A stretch of DNA of 64,000 nt from Thiotrichaceae bacterium UBA973 (GTDB lineage Bacteria > Pseudomonadota > Gammaproteobacteria > Eutrophobiales > Eutrophobiaceae). The DNA is taken from NCBI GenBank assembly GCA_002292815.1, contig DBBX01000031.1, positions 72,767 to 136,766 of the forward strand, written 5' to 3'. Shown piece by piece: positions 26,106 through 35,202 of this stretch. The notes beneath the pieces are model-generated. The model was not told the origin of the DNA. It saw only the letters and a list, made by a program, of their open reading frames with translations, and did no database searches. The translations under genes and the position numbers were made by a program. Each line of letters opens with the position of its first letter. The stretch's first letter is position 1.

Positions 26106-26827
26106 ATGAAGTTAATAGGTGGGTTCCTCTTCCTGATCATTTCTGCATCGACATTTGCAACAGGGGAATCCATTTCTTATAAGGTCAACGGTGAGACATT
26201 TGAAGGTTATTACACATCACCGACAGCTAATGCCCCTTTAGTACTCCTCATTCATGATTGGGACGGTTTGACCGATTACGAAATAAAACGCGCCGAGATG
26301 TTATCGACATTAGGTTATGCCGTTTTTGCTGCTGATTTGTTTGGTGCAGGTGTACGTCCAACTGAAGTAACTGACAAACGTCAACATACCGGCGCACTGT
26401 ATAAAGACCGTAAAAAAATGCGGGCTTTATTAAACGGCGCGCTGGCAACAGCTAAATCAATCGGTGCAAATACTGATAATGCGATAACAGCTGGTTATTG
26501 CTTTGGTGGCGCGGCAGCACTTGAGTTTGCACGAGCGGGCGCTAACCTAAAAGGCTTTGTCACCTTTCACGGCGGATTAAAAACACCTCCTGGCCAAAAT
26601 TACACAAACACAAAAGGCAAGATGCTTATTATGCATGGCACTGCTGACACAGCCATAAGCATGGATGACTTTGCAAAACTTGGTAACGAGTTAGATCATC
26701 ACATGAAATGATTGCCTACGGTGGTGCGCCGCATGCGTTTACTGTGTTTGGAACTGACCGTTATCGTAAAGATGCGGATAAACAATCCTGGGATCGCTTT
26801 ATCAAATTCCTTGAAGAGACACTCTGA
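26106..26827 (+). pseudogene. Dienelactone hydrolase-family gene with a frameshift
   Basis: The first 201 codons (26106-26711) encode a signal peptide (to about residue 18) and a DLH fold with nucleophile Cys132 (GYCFGGAA) and Asp181 (HGTADTAI). The frame then stops, and the missing C-terminus continues in another frame from about 26700 to 26827: EMIAYGGAPHAFTVFG with the third catalytic residue, His, and a closing WDRFIKFLEETL. A 2-bp insertion (an extra CA in GATCATCACATGAAA) explains the break. Without it the product would be about 240 residues. It is either a recent pseudogene or a sequencing error. Activity needs the His, so the truncated protein should be inactive. Confidence 0.85.
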
Positions 26828-26964
26828 TAATATATATTATGCAAAATAGTAGTGATTGATGTCGGTCAAATAAAACAGAATCATTGCAGGCTGCCTGAAA
26901 AGAGCAAAAAGCTAATAATACAAACCTGAGCTATTAATTACGCTCACAACAAAGATAATGGTCT

Positions 26965-27177
26965 ATGAAAAAATATATTTTACATCTGGATGCAATAATC
27001 GTCGTCATTATTTTGTTTGTCTTATGTATAAGCGCTAATATATTTCAACGAAAGCTACATGGCGATCTACACAAGGAAAATATAGCGCTTATATCACAAC
27101 TAACTAATACACAATTAGAATTAATCGAAAGCAAGTCTTCTCTTAAACAATGTAGTGGTAAGGACAACGTCAATTAA
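26965..27177 (+). CDS. Small membrane protein with coiled-coil tail
   Basis: A 70-aa protein with one N-terminal membrane helix (LDAIIVVIILFVLCISANIF, about 8-27) followed by a short amphipathic, probably coiled-coil segment (KENIALISQLTNTQLELIES). I recognise no family. It lies 17 bp before the MEKHLA gene in the same direction, so the two may be co-transcribed. The start has no strong Shine-Dalgarno sequence. Confidence 0.55.
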   Translation: MKKYILHLDAIIVVIILFVLCISANIFQRKLHGDLHKENIALISQLTNTQLELIESKSSLKQCSGKDNVN

Positions 27178-27194
27178 ACAATTCACTTTAGCTA

Positions 27195-27665
27195 ATGCTA
27201 CAACCAAACTTTAACACTCAAGCGTATAATAAACATGGTCAGAATTTATGTTCGAGCTATCGCCGTTGGACAGACAAGCATCTCATCAGCAAACATTCCG
27301 AACCTGATAAATTAATAATAGAACTGTATGAAGCACCGTTCGCTATTGTTTCACATGGCATTGAAGATGATCCTATTTTTAATTTCGGGAATAGAGTTGC
27401 GCTCGAATTATTTGAGCTTGATTGGGATCATTTTATACAGCTTCCTTCACGTTACTCTATAGAGACAAAAAATAGAAAACAACGTGAAGAATTAATGCGG
27501 CGTGTTAGTAATGACGGTCATATGATTAATTATTCTGGCGTGAGAATCTCGTCTACGGGCAAACGCTTTAAAATAGAAGTTGCGACCATCTGGAATATCA
27601 TTGACGAGAATGACCATTATCATGGACAAGCTGCCATGTTTAAAAATTGGTCAGCCATTATATAA
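27195..27665 (+). CDS. MEKHLA-domain protein
   Basis: A 156-aa protein matching the MEKHLA domain, a PAS-like fold. The conserved parts are APFAIVSHGIEDDPIFNFGN, ALELFELDWDHFIQLPSRYS and the YSGVRISSTGKRFKIE strand followed by TIWNIIDE. In plants this domain sits at the end of HD-Zip III factors; in bacteria it occurs alone. It probably binds a small ligand or partner, with no known reaction. Confidence 0.87.
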   Translation: MLQPNFNTQAYNKHGQNLCSSYRRWTDKHLISKHSEPDKLIIELYEAPFAIVSHGIEDDPIFNFGNRVALELFELDWDHFIQLPSRYSIETKNRKQREELMRRVSNDGHMINYSGVRISSTGKRFKIEVATIWNIIDENDHYHGQAAMFKNWSAII

Positions 27666-28140
27666 GCTATGCTACTTCATGCCTAAAAACAGACAGCACG
27701 CTGTACTTTCTTTATCGGCAAGGTGCTATAAATTGTTTTTGCAGTTGCTTCTATTGGTGGTTTTATTCTGTGGCGATTCACAACATTTCAAATACGGATA
27801 GATTCGCTTAAAGTAATTATTCCTTATCTAATAACCGTAATACTTTTTATTTTATAAATATTTATTACGAACCTGATACAGATTTTGAAGTTGTCGTAAC
27901 GGTAATCTTTGGATTCCATATCAAGAAAAAGTCTTTAAGATGACTGCGATGTACATCGCAGCCTCACAGCTTATCCCTCGCTTTAGGCGCTGCACACCAT
28001 TACGCAACATTAAAATAAAACAAGAAAAATAACTTCTATGCCATTAGCAATATCGTAGAAACAAGTATAAGGTGTTTCCTCCGCGTAGCGAAATTAGTTT
28101 CTGGTTTGGCGTCTACGCATTATCGACTTTATAGGTATAT
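27666..28140. other. 475-bp gap without a supported gene; perfect 18-bp palindrome
   Basis: I see no gene with a credible start. A start-less hydrophobic frame at about 27736-27861 (FAVASIGGFILWRF, then VIIPYLITVILFIL) may be a decayed membrane-protein fragment. A perfect palindrome, CTGCGATGTACATCGCAG, lies at 27944-27961. It could be a regulator binding site or part of a terminator, though no T-run follows. Confidence 0.5.
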
Positions 28141-28806
28141 ATGTCATCGTTACGTGTTAGTTATCAAACTATTGAATTTGGTGATGTCGATATTCATTTA
28201 CGAACCCTGCGTGACAAACAGGAATTCCTTGATGCCGATGGCCTCGCTGAAAAACTGGGCATATCTTCCGCACAATGGTCCTTGTTTGGCGTGGTCTGGC
28301 CTTCTAGCGAGGTCTTGGCACACCTTATGTTCGACTTTGCTATCAAGGGCAAACGCATTCTAGAGATTGGTTGCGGAATAGGCCTGACTAGTTTAATACT
28401 TAATCAACGTGAAGCGGATATTACCGCGACAGACTATCATCCTGAGGTGGAAGGCTTTCTTAAGCATAATGCAGCCTTGAATGACGGCGCAGCAATACCC
28501 TTTGTGCGTACAGGTTGGGCGGATAAACTTAGTGAGCTAGGGGAGTTTGATCTTATCCTTGGTAGCGATCTTTTATATGAAGATGAACATGCTGATTTAT
28601 TATCACACTTTATAGATCAACATGCTAAACCCGACTGTGAAGTCATTCTGGTCGATCCGGGACGAGGTCGGCATGCGCAATTTAGTAAGATGATGGTCAA
28701 GCTAGGTTACACTCATAGCCAATCAAAACCTGTTGAAACAAATTATCTTATAGATAAATTCAAAGGGCAGATACTTCGTTATAATCGCTACCTAAACGCC
28801 ACTTGA
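28141..28806 (+). CDS. Class I methyltransferase, METTL21/NNMT-like family
   Basis: A 221-aa SAM-dependent methyltransferase. Motif I is LEIGCGIGLTS, motif II TATDYHPEV, and the DLILGSDLLYED segment is the D/S-D-xxY motif of the METTL21/lysine-methyltransferase-like (family 16) group. This group in eukaryotes methylates lysines on proteins. In bacteria the substrates are mostly unknown. It ends only a few bp before the convergent msrA gene. Confidence 0.86.
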   Translation: MSSLRVSYQTIEFGDVDIHLRTLRDKQEFLDADGLAEKLGISSAQWSLFGVVWPSSEVLAHLMFDFAIKGKRILEIGCGIGLTSLILNQREADITATDYHPEVEGFLKHNAALNDGAAIPFVRTGWADKLSELGEFDLILGSDLLYEDEHADLLSHFIDQHAKPDCEVILVDPGRGRHAQFSKMMVKLGYTHSQSKPVETNYLIDKFKGQILRYNRYLNAT

Positions 28807-28809
28807 TCA

Positions 28810-29400
28810 CTATTTTGAATTAACTAATTCTTCTACTTGTTCCAGTCTTTTATCTCTACCACAACCATAACGATAGTATTTATAGCGCACCGGGTTTTTA
28901 ATATAATAATCCTGATGGTAATCTTCAGCAGCATAAAATTTCTTTGCCGACAAAATTTCTGTAACAACCTTTGCTTTGTCTTTTAACTTAGCCTGTAGAA
29001 CAGACTTGCTTTTGTTGGCTAACTCTTCTTCGCTATCATTCATAGTGAAAATCGCCGCACGATATTGCGGTCCTTTATCACAAAATTGTCCGCGTGAATC
29101 AAACGGATCGATATTCTTCCAATAGACATCAAGCAGTTGTTGATAGCTAACTTTGCTTGAATCGTATTCAATTTGGACTGCTTCATAATGTCCTGTCGTA
29201 CCCGTAGAGCTACTTTTATAGGTTGGGTTTTCAGTATGGCCTCCGGTATAACCAGATGTTGAACTAACTACACCATCGAGCTTATCGAACGGTCCTTCCA
29301 TACACCAGAAACAACCTCCAGCAAAAATAGCCACATCATTGGCAGCAAAAGAGACGATCTGAAAGCTGTATAAGACGACTGCGAGGATAATTCGGGACAT
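28810..29400 (-). CDS. msrA: Peptide-methionine (S)-S-oxide reductase MsrA, exported
   Basis: A 196-aa MsrA. The active-site motif is GCFWCMEGPFD with catalytic Cys30. A signal peptide (about 1-20, MSRIILAVVLYSFQIVSFAA) places it in the periplasm. The conserved GHYEAVQIEYD and FCDKGPQYRAAIF blocks are present. It starts 2 bp after the end of the msrB gene, so the two form one operon for repair of both methionine sulfoxide epimers outside the cytoplasm. Confidence 0.96.
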   Translation of the reverse strand: MSRIILAVVLYSFQIVSFAANDVAIFAGGCFWCMEGPFDKLDGVVSSTSGYTGGHTENPTYKSSSTGTTGHYEAVQIEYDSSKVSYQQLLDVYWKNIDPFDSRGQFCDKGPQYRAAIFTMNDSEEELANKSKSVLQAKLKDKAKVVTEILSAKKFYAAEDYHQDYYIKNPVRYKYYRYGCGRDKRLEQVEELVNSK

Positions 29401-29402
29401 AA

Positions 29403-29921
29403 CTAACCTCTTAATTCAGGCAATGGTTGACCCACAGGGATAAATTTAAGAGCAAGACCATTATTACAATAACGCAAACCAGTTGGCTCTGGCCCATCTT
29501 CAAAGATATGACCTTGATGCCCACCACAACGAACACAATGATATTCCTTTCGTGGCCAGATTAACTTCAGATCCAATTTGGTACCTACACGACCGGCAAT
29601 AGCATCATAGAAACTGGGCCAACCGGTACCACTCTCATATTTTTTATCAAACTCAAACAGTGGCAGATAACACGCGGCACAGATGAAAGTGCCGTCTTCT
29701 TTTACATGGTTTAGTACGCTTGAACCCGGAGGCTCAGTGCCTTCATCAAACAAAATATTAAATTCATCATTTGATACCAACTTGCTCCACTCTTCATGAC
29801 CTTTTTTCAGAGGATTCAGATTAATATTATTATTGACTGGGTGTGCCAAAACGTTAGGCCCCATCACCATGAGTGCGCCAGCAATACAACCGGCCTGCAT
29901 AATAAATTGTCTACGTTGCAT
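29403..29921 (-). CDS. msrB: Peptide-methionine (R)-S-oxide reductase MsrB, exported
   Basis: A 172-aa MsrB. Zinc-binding CxxC pairs are at C81/C84 (CAACYLP) and C129/C132 (CVRCGGH). The catalytic cysteine is C152 in RYCNNG, where the usual form is RYCINS or RYCVNS. The N-terminus MQRRQFIMQAGCIAGALMV looks like a twin-arginine (Tat) signal. It is the first gene of an msrB-msrA operon. Confidence 0.95.
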   Translation of the reverse strand: MQRRQFIMQAGCIAGALMVMGPNVLAHPVNNNINLNPLKKGHEEWSKLVSNDEFNILFDEGTEPPGSSVLNHVKEDGTFICAACYLPLFEFDKKYESGTGWPSFYDAIAGRVGTKLDLKLIWPRKEYHCVRCGGHQGHIFEDGPEPTGLRYCNNGLALKFIPVGQPLPELRG

Positions 29922-30025
29922 ATTAATTCTCCAGAGAATATCACTGTGACCATAGTTAAATGTCTCAGTTCATTCTTTCAGACAATCTATTTTGCCGTAA
30001 AACACATCAAAAACAGGGCGTGAGT

Positions 30026-30934
30026 TTAAATAACGCTCGCTAACAAAGGAATATAATGATCGATCAACAAAGCAGCGAACATTATCATCAGATAGACAAT
30101 GGAAAAGGAAAACGTTTGCATCGCTAAACGGTCTGCATGATCAAACTGCATCCGAATAGCATAATAGAGAAAACCGCCGCCAAGCAGAACGGCAGCAACA
30201 AGATAAAACAACCCTGACATGCCTACCAAATACGGCAGCAAAGTTACGATAAACAAAATGATGGTATATAACAATATATGTAAGCGCGTAAACTCAACAC
30301 CATGCGTAACTGGCAGCATAGGTATATTAACTTTGGCGTATTCTTCACGACGATAAATAGCCAAGGCCCAAAAATGAGGCGGCGTCCAGGCAAAGATGAT
30401 AAGAAATAATAATAATGAGTTGGGATCTAATGTTCCGGTGACAGCTGTCCAACCCAAAACCGGGGGCGCAGCACCAGCAGCACCACCAATAACGATATTC
30501 TGAGGTGTCGCACGCTTCAGATACATCGAGTAAATAAAACCATAGCCAATCAACGATAACGCCGTTAAACCAGCAGTAAGTGGGTTAACGAGAAACGCCA
30601 GAATACCCATGGAGATCGTGCCGATAAACCAGGCAAAGATAACCGCATTCAAAAGGCTGACCTTGCCCTTCGGCAAAGGTCGACTATTAGTTCGCGCCAT
30701 GATCGAATCAATCTTATGATCGACGACATGATTAATGGCTGCAGCAGAACAGGCAGCAAGACCAATACCAATTGTGCCGTAAATTAGAACATCCCAAGGC
30801 ACCATGCCAGGCGTAGCCATAAACATACCAACAATCGCTGTGAAGACGATAAGCGAGACTACCTTTAGCTTACAAAGAGCTAGGTAATCTTGCCAGCCAA
30901 CGACTGCGGCGTCTGTAAGCGATTGATCTTCCAA
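30026..30934 (-). CDS. ctaB: Protoheme IX farnesyltransferase (heme O synthase)
   Basis: A 302-aa polytopic membrane enzyme of the UbiA superfamily that attaches a farnesyl group to heme b to make heme O. The conserved prenyl-binding segment is NHVVDHKIDSIMARTNSRPL (68-87). A second conserved region is WTPPHFWALAIYRREEY. It follows ctaA by 14 bp in the cytochrome oxidase cluster, where it supplies the first step of heme a synthesis. Confidence 0.96.
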   Translation of the reverse strand: MEDQSLTDAAVVGWQDYLALCKLKVVSLIVFTAIVGMFMATPGMVPWDVLIYGTIGIGLAACSAAAINHVVDHKIDSIMARTNSRPLPKGKVSLLNAVIFAWFIGTISMGILAFLVNPLTAGLTALSLIGYGFIYSMYLKRATPQNIVIGGAAGAAPPVLGWTAVTGTLDPNSLLLFLIIFAWTPPHFWALAIYRREEYAKVNIPMLPVTHGVEFTRLHILLYTIILFIVTLLPYLVGMSGLFYLVAAVLLGGGFLYYAIRMQFDHADRLAMQTFSFSIVYLMIMFAALLIDHYIPLLASVI

Positions 30935-30948
30935 TGGAGAACTCCTGA

Positions 30949-31947
30949 TTATTTTTTAACTGGCAGACATTGGTGCAACAAAGTTACCAGAGACAGCAAT
31001 AATAACGCAGCTACCCCATTGTGCGCCACTGCTACTGATAGTGGCAAATAGAATTTGATGTTTGCGATGCCCAAAGACACCTGAGCAATTAATACTATCA
31101 AGACTACCATACCCGTCATTTTCATATTTTTCATACCCGATCTAATTGCCTGTAGCGCGATCAATAAAATGGTACAAAAAGTGATGACAGCGCCAATACG
31201 GTGAGCCATATGGATGGCTGTTCTGGCACTGCCGTGAAGAACGCCACCTTCATAATCGACACCCAAGCCACGCCACAAAATAAAACCCTCGCTAAAATCC
31301 ATATTTGGCCACCAGACCCCCTGACAGGTTGGGAAATCTGGGCAGGCCAATGCCGCATAATTGGTGCTAGTCCAACCCCCCAGTGTTATTTGTATACCTA
31401 AAACGATCATAGCTGTTATTACCAGGGGCAAAAATTTTCGTCCCCCGGCAATTGATACAGGATGCTGGGCAGACTGTTGACGTAAAACAGTCCAATACAA
31501 CAGGGACAGAATGGTTAAACCACCAATGAGGTGAGATAAAACGATAACTGGCTTTAATAACAGAGTGACGGTCCACATTCCTAACATGCCCTGGAATATG
31601 ACTAGTAGCAACAAAGCAGATGCAAATACGCGCATGCCTGACAAGGAAGATTTCGTCCATGACATAAAAGCTATAATTAAGATTAATAGCCCTAATAAAC
31701 TGGCCGCATAACGGTGAACCATTTCTGTCCACGCCTTGGCATGCTCTAACGGACGTTCGGGATACGCTTCGTTCACACTAACTGCCTGATCAGGAACAAT
31801 TAACTTACCATAACAACCCGGCCAATCTGGACAACCCAGCCCAGAATCTGATAAACGCGTATAGGCACCAATTACTATTACGATAAACGCCAAAACACAC
31901 GAAAAACGCACAAGGTTTAAAATAAACTTATTATCACTCATATTCAA
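30949..31947 (-). CDS. ctaA: Heme A synthase (COX15/CtaA)
   Basis: A 332-aa membrane protein with eight hydrophobic segments that oxidises heme O to heme A. Paired-histidine helices are visible: MVHRYAASLLGLLI, VLSHLIGGLTILSL, MAHRIGAVITF and VAHNGVAALLLLS. The first periplasmic loop has the SGLGCPDWPGCYG cysteine pair. It lies between the Sco-like gene and ctaB in the oxidase assembly cluster. Confidence 0.95.
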   Translation of the reverse strand: MNMSDNKFILNLVRFSCVLAFIVIVIGAYTRLSDSGLGCPDWPGCYGKLIVPDQAVSVNEAYPERPLEHAKAWTEMVHRYAASLLGLLILIIAFMSWTKSSLSGMRVFASALLLLVIFQGMLGMWTVTLLLKPVIVLSHLIGGLTILSLLYWTVLRQQSAQHPVSIAGGRKFLPLVITAMIVLGIQITLGGWTSTNYAALACPDFPTCQGVWWPNMDFSEGFILWRGLGVDYEGGVLHGSARTAIHMAHRIGAVITFCTILLIALQAIRSGMKNMKMTGMVVLIVLIAQVSLGIANIKFYLPLSVAVAHNGVAALLLLSLVTLLHQCLPVKK

Positions 31948-31956
31948 ATTCCCGGA

Positions 31957-32571
31957 TCAACCTATGCGTGACCCACGTAATAATTTCTTTAAATCTGTAT
32001 ATATATCCCTTGGATTCACATTAGGCTCATAGCTCATCATTAAATTACCAAGAGGATCTACAATGTATATTCGATTCATTTTTAAAGGATCTTCTGCTTC
32101 ATTTAATCGAAACTTTTCAATCATTGCATTTACATTGATCAAGTCGACATCAATAACTTGCTGTCCTTTAAAATCAACCAGCTTTTCTTTCAATTCACTT
32201 ATTGATTGATTGGTTAATAACAAAACCTTCTGTACACGCAAAGAATGCTTGTCCATGGAGGCATGGACTTGACGCATTAGATATATGTTGTCCATACATG
32301 GCTTGTCGCATGTTTCAGTTACATAAACTAAATTCCATTCACCATATAAACCATCTTTTCTCTTGTCGTTAAATGGGTCTATCAAGGCTAAATCGCCTAG
32401 CGGTTGAACCGGTTCAACCAGATTACCCTTGTTTGACATACCCCTAATTTCAATATAATCGGTGTAATTAAAAACATACCAAGATAAAACCAGTGGGCTG
32501 ATAAACATTACGACAACCAGAATAATTGTTAACCCGTTGCTCTTCTTTATATTTTCAACATCTTCACTCAT
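31957..32571 (-). CDS. Sco-like thioredoxin-fold protein of the cytochrome oxidase cluster
   Basis: A 204-aa protein with an N-terminal membrane helix (about 13-36), then a periplasmic thioredoxin-like domain with a CDKPCMDN motif resembling the copper-binding CxxxC of Sco proteins. A conserved YIVDPLGNLMMSYEPN stretch follows near the C-terminus. It is probably a copper chaperone or thiol reductase for CuA assembly. Homologues occur between surf1 and ctaA in many gammaproteobacterial cox clusters. It overlaps surf1 by 4 bp. Confidence 0.8.
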   Translation of the reverse strand: MSEDVENIKKSNGLTIILVVVMFISPLVLSWYVFNYTDYIEIRGMSNKGNLVEPVQPLGDLALIDPFNDKRKDGLYGEWNLVYVTETCDKPCMDNIYLMRQVHASMDKHSLRVQKVLLLTNQSISELKEKLVDFKGQQVIDVDLINVNAMIEKFRLNEAEDPLKMNRIYIVDPLGNLMMSYEPNVNPRDIYTDLKKLLRGSRIG

Positions 32572-33326
32572 ATGTTTTTTCCTGACTCATCTCTTCGCTT
32601 TATATTTAATAACAAGTAAATAATAAATAATACGGTTGCAAAAGCGAACCATTGAAAAGCATAACCATTATGCACGTTCTCTCCTGAGCCTGGCTGTCGC
32701 CACAATCGATGATAGCCGTGCTCCGACTCCGGTGACAACCTGAGAACAAAAGGTAATAGTTTTGTATTGGTCAAATCTGCTATTTCGTCTAGATCTATGC
32801 GTTGAACCCTATAAACATCTTCGCTCATTTCTTCTGGCGGGAGCTCCTTTAATAGCAAACCTGTCTTCGGTATTTCTTTAATAACCGCTTTAATTTCCAC
32901 CATGCCTTTTGACATAATTAGCTGCGGACCAATTTTTCGATCTGGACCAGCCGCCAACCAACCTCGGTTAACTAAAACAACGTGATCACTATTATCGAGC
33001 TGGAAAGGAGTGTAAACGTAATATCCCGCTTTCGTATTTTGTATTTGATTATCTAATATCACTTGAAACCCTTCTAAAAAGGATCCATTGGCTGTCACTG
33101 GTCGCCATAAAAGGTTTTCCGAGCCTAATGAAAGAGTATCAGCCTGGTTTAAGTCTATTACATTGCCTGTCTGTCTGTTTTCAAACTCAACATATAAAGT
33201 CCTCTTTTGTTCTGCACGATCTAGTTGCCAGCAGCCCAGAAAAGAAAAGAAACCACATAATATTATTGTTAAAAAACTTGTAATTAGCCTCGGGCTAAAG
33301 CACCAGTTCCCAAAATATAGATTCAT
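32568..33326 (-). CDS. SURF1-family cytochrome oxidase assembly protein
   Basis: A 252-aa protein with two membrane helices, one near the N-terminus (about 13-32) and one near the C-terminus (about 225-242). The SURF1 signatures are visible: FFSFLGCWQLDRAEQKR after helix 1, WRPVTANGSF, LVNRGWLAAG and HNGYAFQWFAFA before helix 2. SURF1 helps insert heme a into subunit I. It overlaps the downstream Sco-like gene by 4 bp. Confidence 0.93.
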   Translation of the reverse strand: MNLYFGNWCFSPRLITSFLTIILCGFFSFLGCWQLDRAEQKRTLYVEFENRQTGNVIDLNQADTLSLGSENLLWRPVTANGSFLEGFQVILDNQIQNTKAGYYVYTPFQLDNSDHVVLVNRGWLAAGPDRKIGPQLIMSKGMVEIKAVIKEIPKTGLLLKELPPEEMSEDVYRVQRIDLDEIADLTNTKLLPFVLRLSPESEHGYHRLWRQPGSGENVHNGYAFQWFAFATVLFIIYLLLNIKRRDESGKNI

Positions 33327-33396
33327 ATACTAAATGTCTGCTGATTATGCTGTTAGAATATCTACACGAATAACTGAGATAACAATAATTCGCATT

Positions 33397-33606
33397 ATGC
33401 TTTTTAAAATATACATCGCAATATTATTTCTCTCGATAGGCGCTTCATTAATAGCAAGTGGCTTTTTTCTTGTCAAAGATGATTCTAGATCAAAACGCAT
33501 GGTTACTACGCTTACTTTCAGAATAGCGCTTTCTGTACTGCTATTTGTATCGCTCTTTGTCGGCTTCAGGTTCGGATGGATTCAACCACACAGTGCAGGC
33601 TTTTAA
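33397..33606 (+). CDS. Twin-transmembrane protein, DUF2909-like
   Basis: About 69 residues from the ATG at 33397. The upstream ATG at 33334 would add 21 residues that do not fit the family. Two membrane helices (about 3-25 and 40-60) flank a short basic loop FLVKDDSRSKRM, the DUF2909 pattern. It sits inside the cytochrome oxidase cluster on the opposite strand, a position such proteins often take. Function unknown. Confidence 0.8.
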   Translation: MLFKIYIAILFLSIGASLIASGFFLVKDDSRSKRMVTTLTFRIALSVLLFVSLFVGFRFGWIQPHSAGF

Positions 33607-33645
33607 ATTGCTTAAAGCTATAATGATTATTTAAAAGCCCAAACT

Positions 33646-33671
33646 AAAAAAGGCGCTGCTAATGCAGCGCC
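33646..33671 (-). terminator. Rho-independent terminator downstream of coxC
   Basis: An 8-bp perfect stem GGCGCTGC at 33652-33659 and GCAGCGCC at 33664-33671 with a TAAT loop. On the minus strand it is followed by the complement of the A-run at 33646-33651, that is, a T-run, about 25 bp after the coxC stop. It separates the structural cox genes from the surf1 group and could also help end DUF2909 transcription on the other strand. Confidence 0.85.
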
Positions 33672-33695
33672 TCCATAATATATTTTTCTGCCTAA

Positions 33696-34589
33696 CTAGA
33701 TCCAATAAACAAAGACATATAGTCCTAACCAGACCACGTCAACAAAGTGCCAATACCAGGCAACACCCTCAAAAGCGAAGTGATCTTTTGATGAAAAATG
33801 ACCTTTCATTGATCTCACCAGAATAACTAAAATCATGGTTGCGCCCATAGTTACATGAAAACCGTGAAAGCCAGTCAACATAAAAAAGGTTGAGCCGTAA
33901 ACTCCCGATTTCATTGTTAGATCTAATTCATGATAAGCATGCGCATATTCTTCCATTTGAAAAAACACGAAAACAAAACCTAAAATAACGGTTGCCGCCA
34001 ACCACCAACACAGAGGAGCACGATGCTCTTTCTTCAAGGCATGATGTGCAAGCGTAATTGTCACACCGCTAGACAGAAGCAATATTGTATTCACTAGTGG
34101 AACATCAAACGCAGGAATAACTTCCTTAATTGCCAGATATTTCGAATCTGCAGCTGCCAATGACATATCAGGCGTTGTTAACAAAGGCCATACCGCTTGA
34201 AAATCAGGCCACAAAAACATGTTTGTCGCAAAACCAGCACCTTCGCCACCGAGCCATGGAACTGATAAGACCCTGATATAGAAAAGCGCTCCAAAGAATG
34301 CCGCAAAAAACATTACTTCAGAAAAGATAAACCAGCTCATGCCCCAACGAAAGCTAATATCAACTTGCTTGTTATAACTCCCAGCAAGGCTTTCGCCTAT
34401 AACATCTGAAAACCAACCAGAAAACATATAGACAACAGCAGCGATACCAATGCCAAGAATAAAGGTGCCGAAACCGGAACCATTCAACATCATGCCACCA
34501 CCAATGAATGTAGTGAACAATGCCAAAGTGCCTACAATAGGCCAGCGGCTTGGTTCCGGGATAAAATATGCGTCTTGAGAGTTAGACAT
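33696..34589 (-). CDS. coxC: Cytochrome c oxidase subunit III
   Basis: A 297-aa protein with seven transmembrane helices. Conserved segments include SFRWGMSWFIFSEVMFFAAF (near 80-100), FHGFHVTMGAT and FAFEGVAWYWHFVDVVWLGL, with EGVAWYWHFVDVVW being the family hallmark. It is the third structural subunit of the aa3 oxidase. It follows cox11 and ends before a strong terminator. Confidence 0.96.
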   Translation of the reverse strand: MSNSQDAYFIPEPSRWPIVGTLALFTTFIGGGMMLNGSGFGTFILGIGIAAVVYMFSGWFSDVIGESLAGSYNKQVDISFRWGMSWFIFSEVMFFAAFFGALFYIRVLSVPWLGGEGAGFATNMFLWPDFQAVWPLLTTPDMSLAAADSKYLAIKEVIPAFDVPLVNTILLLSSGVTITLAHHALKKEHRAPLCWWLAATVILGFVFVFFQMEEYAHAYHELDLTMKSGVYGSTFFMLTGFHGFHVTMGATMILVILVRSMKGHFSSKDHFAFEGVAWYWHFVDVVWLGLYVFVYWI

Positions 34590-34621
34590 AACTATTCCTC
34601 ATTTCTATTATTTATTGTTTA

Positions 34622-35200
34622 CTAACTTTTCGAACTTATCGCCTTGACAGACTCTTTCTCAGAAACTGCGACATCATCACTGTCAGGGGCTTTAAAAAAT
34701 GTATATGACAACGTCATTGTTGAAATATTTTCCGGCAACTCAGAACCAACAACATAGCGCACGATCATCTCCTTGCGTTCACCCGGTTCAAGCAATTGTG
34801 CTGTAAAACAAAAGCATTCTGTTTTATCAAAATACAATGATGCTAACGCGGGCACTAGGCTAGGTACTGCCTGACCTACAACTGGTTTGTTTGAAGTATT
34901 CTCTACAACAAACACTGCCTCAGCGATCTCTCCAGGATGTACGTTCATTTTGAATTCCGACGCCTTAAACTTCCAGGGCAATGCCGGATTCACATTGGTA
35001 TCAAACTCAACCGTTACCAAACGATTCATATCCACATGCATGGATTCCGCTTTTACCTGAGAAACCTCACCAGTTTTGCCGTTAAGCCCGGTGACATCGC
35101 ACAACAGATCATACATAGGCACCATCACATAACCAAAACCAAACATGCATGCAGCAAAAATAAAAAGCTTCTTTGCTGTAACTCTAGTATTTTGTGCCAT
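34622..35200 (-). CDS. ctaG: Cytochrome c oxidase assembly protein CtaG (Cox11)
   Basis: A 192-aa protein anchored by one N-terminal helix (about 9-30) that delivers copper to the CuB site of subunit I. The copper motif is CFCFTAQLLEPGE. PMYDLLCDVTGLNGKT lies just after the helix. It is encoded between a small membrane protein and coxC, the standard position for cox11. Confidence 0.95.
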   Translation of the reverse strand: MAQNTRVTAKKLFIFAACMFGFGYVMVPMYDLLCDVTGLNGKTGEVSQVKAESMHVDMNRLVTVEFDTNVNPALPWKFKASEFKMNVHPGEIAEAVFVVENTSNKPVVGQAVPSLVPALASLYFDKTECFCFTAQLLEPGERKEMIVRYVVGSELPENISTMTLSYTFFKAPDSDDVAVSEKESVKAISSKS

Positions 35201-35202
35201 GC

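Noticed and set aside
26827..26840. Palindrome ATAATATATATTAT after the dienelactone hydrolase.
   Set aside because: A pure A+T palindrome of this length is expected by chance in A+T-rich spacers.
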